Shown here piece by piece: positions 58,620 through 64,000 of a stretch of 64,000 bases of DNA. Under the pieces are notes generated by a model. It saw nothing but the letters and a program-made list of their open reading frames with translations. It was not told where the DNA came from and made no database searches. Position 1 is the stretch's first letter. Each line of letters starts with the position of its first letter. The position numbers and the translations under genes were made by a program. Source of the DNA: an uncultured Clostridia bacterium. Its GTDB lineage: Bacteria > Bacillota > Clostridia > Oscillospirales > CAG-272. Where the stretch lies: contig CANRIL010000003.1 of assembly GCA_947630625.1 (NCBI GenBank), forward strand, positions 1 to 64,000. Direction: 5' to 3'.

Positions 58620-60116
58620 TTATCTATAGTAAACTTCGCCGAGCATGAGGTCGCGCTTGAGCGAATCGACCGTAGCGCCCTCGCCGATCACGACGCTTTC
58701 GATCCCGAAATAGTCGCAGAGATCGACAACGTTTTCACGCGTGAGGTCATACGTGAACGCGGTGTGGTGAGCGCCGCCGCACATGAGCCAGCCTTCCGTG
58801 CCCGTCTGGAAATCGGGCAGCGTGCGCCAGAGCGCGCTTGCGACAGGCAGGTTCGGCATCGGCTTTTCCTGCGGGAGGCACTCGACCTCGTTGATTATCA
58901 TGCGGAAACGCGGTCCCAGATCGACAAGCGAGCATGCGACGCCGCGTCCCGGCTTTGCCGTGAATACGAGGCGGGCGGGGTCTTCCCTGTCGCCCATCGA
59001 GAGCGGGCAGACGCGGATAGCGGGCTTGCCGGACGCGATCGACGGGCAGACCTCAAGCATGTGCGCCTGAAGGATCGCCTCATGACCGGGTTCAAGGTGA
59101 TACGTGTAATCCTCCATGAAGGATGTGCCGCGCGCGTCCTTTTTGCCTGCGGTCATCAGCTTGAAGAGGCGGACAACGCCTGCCGTTTTCCAGTCGCCCT
59201 CGGCGCCGAAGCCGTAGCCGTCCTGCATCATGCGCTGCATTGCGAGTCCGGGCAGCTGATGGAGTCCCGCGAGCATCTGGAAGTTCGTGACGACGGCGTG
59301 ATAATTGTGCTCCTCAACGAAGCGGCGGAAGCCGAGCTCGATTTTAGCCTGTTCTGCAACGTGAGCGCGGAATTCGGCGGGGTCCCTGCCGTCCGTGATG
59401 AGGTCGTATGTATCGTAGTATTCGTCGGTCAGCGCGTTCGTGTCGGCGTCGGAGACGGCGCGGACGTATTCGTCAACGTCGGTGATGTTGTAGGCGTCGA
59501 TCTCCCAACCGAACTTCTGCTCGGCCTCTACCTTGTCGCCTTCGGTGACGGCGACATCGCGCATGTTGTCGCCGACGCGGAGAATACGCAGCGAGCGGGA
59601 TTCAAGCGCGCCGATGGCGGTGCGCATCCAGTCCGCGATCCTCTCCTGCGTCTTCTCGTCAGACCAGTGACCGGAAACGATCTTTCTCGGCGTCTTCATG
59701 CGTGTCAGCATGTGCGAGAATTCGCGGTCGCCGTGCGCCGACTGGTTCTGATTCATGAAGTCCATGTCGATCGTGTCAAACGGAATGTCGCGGTTGAACT
59801 GCGTGTGCAGGTGCAGAAGCGGCTTTCTGTATTCGTTGAAGCCGCGTATCCACATCTTCGCGGGTGAGAACGTGTGCATCCAGACGATGCAGCCGGCAAC
59901 GTCGGGAGATGCGTTCGCGGAGGCAAGCGCCTCGCGAATCGAAACGCTGTCGATCAGCGTCGGACGCCACACGATCGGATACGGGAACTTGCCCGACGCG
60001 TTGAGCGCGTCGACGATCTTGTGCGAATGCTCCGCAACGATGCGCAGGCACTCATCCCCGTAGAGGTCCTGCGACCCCGTGAGGAACCAGAATTCGTAAT
60101 TTCTTGTCTTAAGCAT
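58620..60116 (-). CDS. araA: L-arabinose isomerase
   Basis: AraA converts L-arabinose to L-ribulose. The 498-residue protein has the expected length and the manganese-ligand regions YGFGAEGDWKTAG, FMEDYTYHLEPGHEAI and GGAHHTAF. GGAGG precedes the ATG. It stands alone: araB and araD are not in the window. It probably uses the arabinose released by the GH127 enzyme at 43598. The upstream AT-rich stretch attcaaattataaattc could be a regulator site, but no clear promoter was seen. Confidence 0.96.
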   Translation of the reverse strand: MLKTRNYEFWFLTGSQDLYGDECLRIVAEHSHKIVDALNASGKFPYPIVWRPTLIDSVSIREALASANASPDVAGCIVWMHTFSPAKMWIRGFNEYRKPLLHLHTQFNRDIPFDTIDMDFMNQNQSAHGDREFSHMLTRMKTPRKIVSGHWSDEKTQERIADWMRTAIGALESRSLRILRVGDNMRDVAVTEGDKVEAEQKFGWEIDAYNITDVDEYVRAVSDADTNALTDEYYDTYDLITDGRDPAEFRAHVAEQAKIELGFRRFVEEHNYHAVVTNFQMLAGLHQLPGLAMQRMMQDGYGFGAEGDWKTAGVVRLFKLMTAGKKDARGTSFMEDYTYHLEPGHEAILQAHMLEVCPSIASGKPAIRVCPLSMGDREDPARLVFTAKPGRGVACSLVDLGPRFRMIINEVECLPQEKPMPNLPVASALWRTLPDFQTGTEGWLMCGGAHHTAFTYDLTRENVVDLCDYFGIESVVIGEGATVDSLKRDLMLGEVYYR

Positions 60117-60262
60117 ACAAAACCTCCGTTTTATTTTAATATTGCTTTTTGAATTTATAATTTGAATGTCCGTCTTTTGTATACCGCTCGAAGCCGCGCT
60201 TCACGCGAAAGCTCAGCGCCCGATATTGCAGAGCGCCGCATAAATTCGGGAAAATTTACGCC

Positions 60263-60877
60263 TCACTCGAAAAGCCCCGGATCGATTTTTTTGTCCCTGA
60301 AATAATATTCGCGGTCGCGCTCGCCAAGCTCGCGGAGCACGCGGCACGGATTTCCGACCGCAACGACGTTTGCGGGAATGTCTCGCGTGACGACGCTGCC
60401 CGCGCCGATCACCGTGTTGTCCCCGATCGTGACGCCGGGCAGAATTATCGCGCCCGCACCGACCCAGACGTTCGAACCGATCCTCACCGGCACGTTATAC
60501 TGGAGCCCCCGACGCCGCAGCGTCGGCTCCGTCGGATGCGCCGCCGTCGCGACCGTGACGTTCGGCCCGAACATCACGCAGTCGCCGACGTAAATGTGAG
60601 TGTCGTCGACGAGGGTCAGATTGAAATTCGCGTAGACGTGATTCCCGAAATGTACGTGATGACCGCCCCAGTTCGCGCGCAGCGGCGGCTCGATATAGCA
60701 GCCCTCGCCGACCTCGGCGAACATGAAGCGCAGAAGCATTTCGCGCTTATAAGTCTCGCTCGGCCTTGTCGCGTTGTATTCGTAGAGCCGCTCAAGGCAC
60801 ATCACCTGCTCAGCCATGATGGATGAGTCGGACGGGTCGTAGATCTCCCCCGTGTGGAGCTTGTCGGACTCATTCAT
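60263..60877 (-). CDS. Sugar O-acetyltransferase (LacA/Maa type)
   Basis: The 204-residue protein is a left-handed beta-helix (hexapeptide) acetyltransferase that uses acetyl-CoA. The N-terminal Maa domain is followed by repeats such as VRIGSNVWVGAGAIILPGVTIGDN, and the catalytic histidine is in TAAHPTEP. Its ATG overlaps the stop codon of the V-ATPase subunit D gene (ATGA), so it is translationally coupled to that operon. A role there is not known; the link may be regulatory chance. The natural acceptor sugar is not predictable. Confidence 0.92.
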   Translation of the reverse strand: MNESDKLHTGEIYDPSDSSIMAEQVMCLERLYEYNATRPSETYKREMLLRFMFAEVGEGCYIEPPLRANWGGHHVHFGNHVYANFNLTLVDDTHIYVGDCVMFGPNVTVATAAHPTEPTLRRRGLQYNVPVRIGSNVWVGAGAIILPGVTIGDNTVIGAGSVVTRDIPANVVAVGNPCRVLRELGERDREYYFRDKKIDPGLFE

Positions 60878-61542
60878 ATGTTGCCTTGTTCCCGCGCGCG
60901 GTTTGCCTCGCGCTGCGCTTCGAGCATCATGTCCTTGACCTTCATGAGCCGCGTCGTGTTGCCGCGCTCGTTCTCGTCAAGCTTCATCGAAATGCTCTTT
61001 ATCGTCTCCTCGTACTGAGGTATCATTATATTTTCAAGCGCGTTGACGCGCCTGCGCGTGCGCTCGATCTCGGCTGCCATCAGCTCCGCCGATTTTTCAA
61101 GCTCCGCCAGCTTTACAAGGTCGGCGGTCATGCCTGAAAGCTCCTCGACCGCGCGGTCAAGCTCACCGGACGTGAAGAGGAACCCGTAGCTCACGCCGTC
61201 CGTTCTCGCCGCCTCCTCATACGAGAAATGCGGCACCATGACGCTCATCACGTTCTCCTCGGACACGGAAAGCGACCCTTCCGCCCTCGGCAGCAAAAGC
61301 GCCTCCGTCAGAACCTGGCGGCTCATCGTCGCGGACGCGACCTCAAAGCTGCCGCGCACCTTCGCAAACCGCTCCTCAAGCTTCCCGCGCAGCTCGCGCT
61401 CCTCGCGGACAACGTCCAGAAACCGCTTCATCAGCTCGTCGCGCTTGTCTTTCAGGAGCTTGTGCCCGCGCCGCGCCGTCGTCAGGCGTCCCTTGAGCTT
61501 TTTGAGCTCCATGCGCGTCGGGTTTACATTGATCTGCGGCAT
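60874..61542 (-). CDS. V-type ATPase subunit D
   Basis: Subunit D is the central rotor shaft. The 222-residue protein is almost all long alpha helix (MELKKLKGRLTTARRGHKLLKDKRDEL at the start, RTRRRVNALENIMIP near the end), as the family requires. GAGGTGA precedes the ATG, 11 bases after subunit B. It ends in a four-base overlap with an acetyltransferase gene. Confidence 0.95.
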   Translation of the reverse strand: MPQINVNPTRMELKKLKGRLTTARRGHKLLKDKRDELMKRFLDVVREERELRGKLEERFAKVRGSFEVASATMSRQVLTEALLLPRAEGSLSVSEENVMSVMVPHFSYEEAARTDGVSYGFLFTSGELDRAVEELSGMTADLVKLAELEKSAELMAAEIERTRRRVNALENIMIPQYEETIKSISMKLDENERGNTTRLMKVKDMMLEAQREANRAREQGNI

Positions 61543-61553
61543 AAACCGTCACC

Positions 61554-62918
61554 TCACCAGTATTTTTCAAGTATCGCGGGCTTGATGCGCTTCATCTCGG
61601 ATTTCGGCAGAATGTGCAAGAGCTCCCAGCCGAGGTCGAGCGTCTGCTCGATCGTCCTGTCTTCGTAAAATCCCTGATTGACGTATCTCGCCTCGAATTC
61701 GTCCGAGAACTTGGCATAAAGCCGCTCGACCGGCGTCAGCGCCGACTCGCCGAGGACGACCATCAGCTCCTTCGCCTCCTTGCCGCGCGCATATGCGGCA
61801 AAGAGCTGGTTCATCGTGCCGGAATGATCTTCTCTCGTGCGCCCCGCGCCTATGCCTTTGTCCTTAAGTCTTGACAGCGACGGCAGAACGTCGACCGGCG
61901 GGAGATATCCCTTGCGGTAAATTTCGCGCGAAAGGATGATCTGCCCCTCGGTTATATATCCCGTAAGGTCGGGGATCGGGTGCGTCTTGTCGTCTTCGGG
62001 CATCGTCAGGATCGGTATCATCGTGATGCTGCCGGTGCTGCCCTCGCGCCTGCCCGCGCGCTCATACATCGTTGCAAGGTCTGTATAAAGGTATCCGGGA
62101 TATCCGCGCCGCCCGGGGACTTCCTTGCGCGCGGCGGAAACCTCGCGCAGCGCCTCCGCGTAGTTCGTGATATCGGTCATTATAACTAGGACGTGCATAT
62201 TGCAGTCAAACGCCAGATATTCAGCCGCCGTCAGCGCCATTCGAGGCGTCGAAATGCGCTCAATCGCGGCGTCGGACGCGAGATTTATAAAGAGCACCGT
62301 CCTGTCGATAGCGCCTGTCTTCTTGAAATCGGAGATGAAGAAATCGGCTTCCTCAAACGTGATACCGATCGCGGCGAATACGACGGCGAATTTTTCATCC
62401 GTTCCGCGCACCTTCGCCTGCCGCGCGATCTGCGCCGCGAGATTCGCGTGCGGCAGACCGGAGCCGGAGAAAATCGGCAGCTTCTGCCCGCGGACGAGCG
62501 TGTTCAGTCCGTCTATCGTCGAAACTCCCGTCTCAATGAACTCGGACGGATATTTGCGGGACGCCGGATTTATCGGCGTGCCGTTGATGTCGCGCACCGC
62601 CTCCGGGATCAGCTTCGCGCCGCCGTCTATCGGCTCGCCCATGCCGTTGAAGACTCTGCCGAGCATTTCACGCGAAACGGGGAGCTCAACGCCGTGCCCC
62701 GTGAAGCGCACCTTCGAATATTCAAGATTCAGCCCCGCCGACGATTCGAACAGCTGAACGAGCACGTCCGAGCCGTTGACCTCGAGGACGCGGCAGCGCC
62801 GCACCTCGCCGGACGGCATGATTATCTCGCCGAGCTCGTCATATTTTACGCCGTCAACGTTGCGCACGAGCATCAGAGGACCCGCGACTTCTTCTATCGT
62901 TCTATACTCTCTGTACAT
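61554..62918 (-). CDS. V-type ATPase subunit B
   Basis: Subunit B is the non-catalytic nucleotide-binding subunit of the V1 head. The 454-residue protein lacks the canonical Walker A and instead has [18 protein letters not shown]. The FEEADFF and [21 protein letters not shown] stretches are also typical. Its ATG overlaps the stop codon of subunit A by one base. Confidence 0.96.
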   Translation of the reverse strand: MYREYRTIEEVAGPLMLVRNVDGVKYDELGEIIMPSGEVRRCRVLEVNGSDVLVQLFESSAGLNLEYSKVRFTGHGVELPVSREMLGRVFNGMGEPIDGGAKLIPEAVRDINGTPINPASRKYPSEFIETGVSTIDGLNTLVRGQKLPIFSGSGLPHANLAAQIARQAKVRGTDEKFAVVFAAIGITFEEADFFISDFKKTGAIDRTVLFINLASDAAIERISTPRMALTAAEYLAFDCNMHVLVIMTDITNYAEALREVSAARKEVPGRRGYPGYLYTDLATMYERAGRREGSTGSITMIPILTMPEDDKTHPIPDLTGYITEGQIILSREIYRKGYLPPVDVLPSLSRLKDKGIGAGRTREDHSGTMNQLFAAYARGKEAKELMVVLGESALTPVERLYAKFSDEFEARYVNQGFYEDRTIEQTLDLGWELLHILPKSEMKRIKPAILEKYW

Positions 62919-64000
62919 TATCTTTTTCCTCCGAGAGACGCGATCTCCGCGTCGATCTCCGCCCTGATCGCGGCAAATTCCCGCTTATACTCAGCCGTCG
63001 GCGCCGACTTTGCGCGGCCGATCCTTTCACGGACGGCAAGCTCGGATATCGCCTCGATGTCGGCGCCTCCCGAGATCGCGCGGGACGCCGCGTCGCGGAA
63101 ATAGAGGATCAGCGCCAGAAGATCGTGCTGCTTTTCGGGCGGGCAGTACGAATCGTCGGGCGACATTGCATCCTGCTGCAAAAAGTCCTCCCTTATCGAC
63201 TGCGCGACCTCAAGGGTCAACCTGTCGGACGCTGAAAGCGCGTCGATGCCGACGAGCTTCACGATCTCGTCAAGCTCAGCCTCCGCCGAAAGTATCCTCA
63301 TCGCCTCCGTGATCTGCGCCATCCAGTCCGCGGCGACGTTTTTCTCGTACCACGGCGCGAGTCTGTCCTTATAAAGCGAATACGAATTCAGCCAGTTGAT
63401 CGCCGGGAAATGACGCCTGTAAGCGAGCGAGGAATCGAGCCCCCAGAAGACCTTGACGATTCGCAGCGTCGCCTGTGAAACGGGCTCGGAAATGTCGCCG
63501 CCCGGAGGCGAGACTGCGCCTATCGCCGTCAGCGCGCCGATCCTTTCATCGGAGCCGCAGCAGCGAACCATTCCGGCGCGCTCGTAGAACTGCGCGAGGC
63601 GCGAGGTCAGGTACGCGGGGTACCCCTCTTCGCCGGGCATTTCCTCGAGTCGGCCTGACATTTCGCGCAGCGCCTCAGCCCAGCGCGAAGTCGAATCCGC
63701 AATGACCGCGACGGAGCAGCCCATGTCGCGCAGATATTCCGCGATCGTGATGCCCGTGTAAACGGACGCCTCGCGCGCCGCGACGGGCATGTCTGACGTG
63801 TTCGCGATGAGCACCGTGCGCTTGATAAGCGACGACCCCGTTTTCGGGTCTGCGATCTCGGGGAATTCGAGCAAAACGTCCGTCATCTCGTTGCCGCGCT
63901 CGCCGCAGCCGATATATATGACGAAGTCGGCGTCGCTCCACTTGGCGAGCTGGTGCTGTACGACCGTCTTACCCGAACCGAAAGGTCCCGGAATGCACGC
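62918..64000 (-). CDS. V-type ATPase subunit A (catalytic), 5' end beyond the window
   Basis: Subunit A hydrolyses or makes ATP in the V1 head. The visible 360 codons begin in the P-loop: GPFGSGKT is read in frame at 63959-63982, upstream of the first methionine in the window. [11 protein letters not shown], the catalytic region and the helical C-terminal domain follow. About 230 N-terminal residues lie beyond the right edge. In a fermentative anaerobe this complex could be a proton or sodium pump; the coupling ion is set by subunits outside the window. Confidence 0.95.
   Translation of the reverse strand, partial: ACIPGPFGSGKTVVQHQLAKWSDADFVIYIGCGERGNEMTDVLLEFPEIADPKTGSSLIKRTVLIANTSDMPVAAREASVYTGITIAEYLRDMGCSVAVIADSTSRWAEALREMSGRLEEMPGEEGYPAYLTSRLAQFYERAGMVRCCGSDERIGALTAIGAVSPPGGDISEPVSQATLRIVKVFWGLDSSLAYRRHFPAINWLNSYSLYKDRLAPWYEKNVAADWMAQITEAMRILSAEAELDEIVKLVGIDALSASDRLTLEVAQSIREDFLQQDAMSPDDSYCPPEKQHDLLALILYFRDAASRAISGGADIEAISELAVRERIGRAKSAPTAEYKREFAAIRAEIDAEIASLGGKR

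Noticed and set aside
63886-64000. Start of V-ATPase subunit A at the methionine at 63886
   Set aside because: The frame stays open to the window edge and encodes the P-loop GPFGSGKT upstream, so the true start is outside.

Overview
The window looks like a chromosomal segment of a GC-rich, anaerobic, plant-polysaccharide-degrading member of the Bacillota, most likely an uncultured Clostridia from a gut or rumen. This is inferred from a DarA-type c-di-AMP receptor, DUF1836 and DUF1854 proteins, a V-type ATPase, strong GGAGG ribosome binding sites, a class A RNase P RNA and a set of hemicellulases. No phage, plasmid or insertion-sequence backbone is visible. About twenty sigma-A-type promoters can be read by eye, nearly all with a 17-base spacer.

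Layout. 1-10062: a minus-strand pyrimidine operon, pyrC-carB-pyrK-pyrD-pyrF-pyrE-pyrE2-pyrB-pyrI, with a consensus promoter and an attenuator-like leader; it carries two different orotate phosphoribosyltransferases and lacks carA. 10724-12058: metA with promoter and terminator. 12088-13702: a Rpn/PD-(D/E)XK nuclease followed by two stand-alone copies of its own C-terminal domain. 13741-23095: a minus-strand arginine operon, argG-argH-argC-argJ-argB-argD-argF, with ARG-box-like sites upstream and a terminator downstream. 23194-26484: an operon of an ABC half-transporter with an N-terminal zinc ribbon, a DUF1854 protein and DarA. 26844-29414: a P-type ATPase. 30045-33012: a DUF1836 regulator and a membrane-anchored zinc-ribbon surface protein. 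33092-36023: ispE, a DUF362/ferredoxin protein and tRNA-Thr(CGU). 36253-37832: a small unknown protein and a UgtP/MurG-like glycosyltransferase. 37945-45619: a hemicellulose locus (GH31, GH10 xylanase lipoprotein, AraC regulator, GH127 arabinofuranosidase) interrupted by a SLOG protein. 45689-47625: an autoregulated GntR-ABC exporter operon. 47655-52874: a PHP phosphatase, rnpB and a UvrD-like helicase with an unusual tail. 52975-56280: a MarR regulator, citrate synthase, rpmB and two small uncharacterised proteins. 56284-60116: a zinc-ribbon membrane protein, a C39 peptidase and araA. 60263-64000: an acetyltransferase coupled to V-ATPase subunits D, B and A; A runs off the right edge.

A theme crosses the whole window: short degenerate tandem repeats between and inside genes. 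They include 39-bp units before argF, 42-bp units inside the helicase gene, 24-bp units inside the rpn gene, roughly 180-bp hairpin units inside the pyr and arg operons, and pyrimidine-rich islands. At three loci (rpn, the GH31 gene, the C39 peptidase gene) the 3' end of a gene has been copied downstream of itself. The best candidate for an undescribed system is the rpn locus. The full-length nuclease gene has a perfectly spaced internal ribosome binding site before its C-terminal domain, and the two downstream copies keep that same start. This resembles an intragenic toxin-antitoxin whose small antitoxin has been amplified as separate genes.
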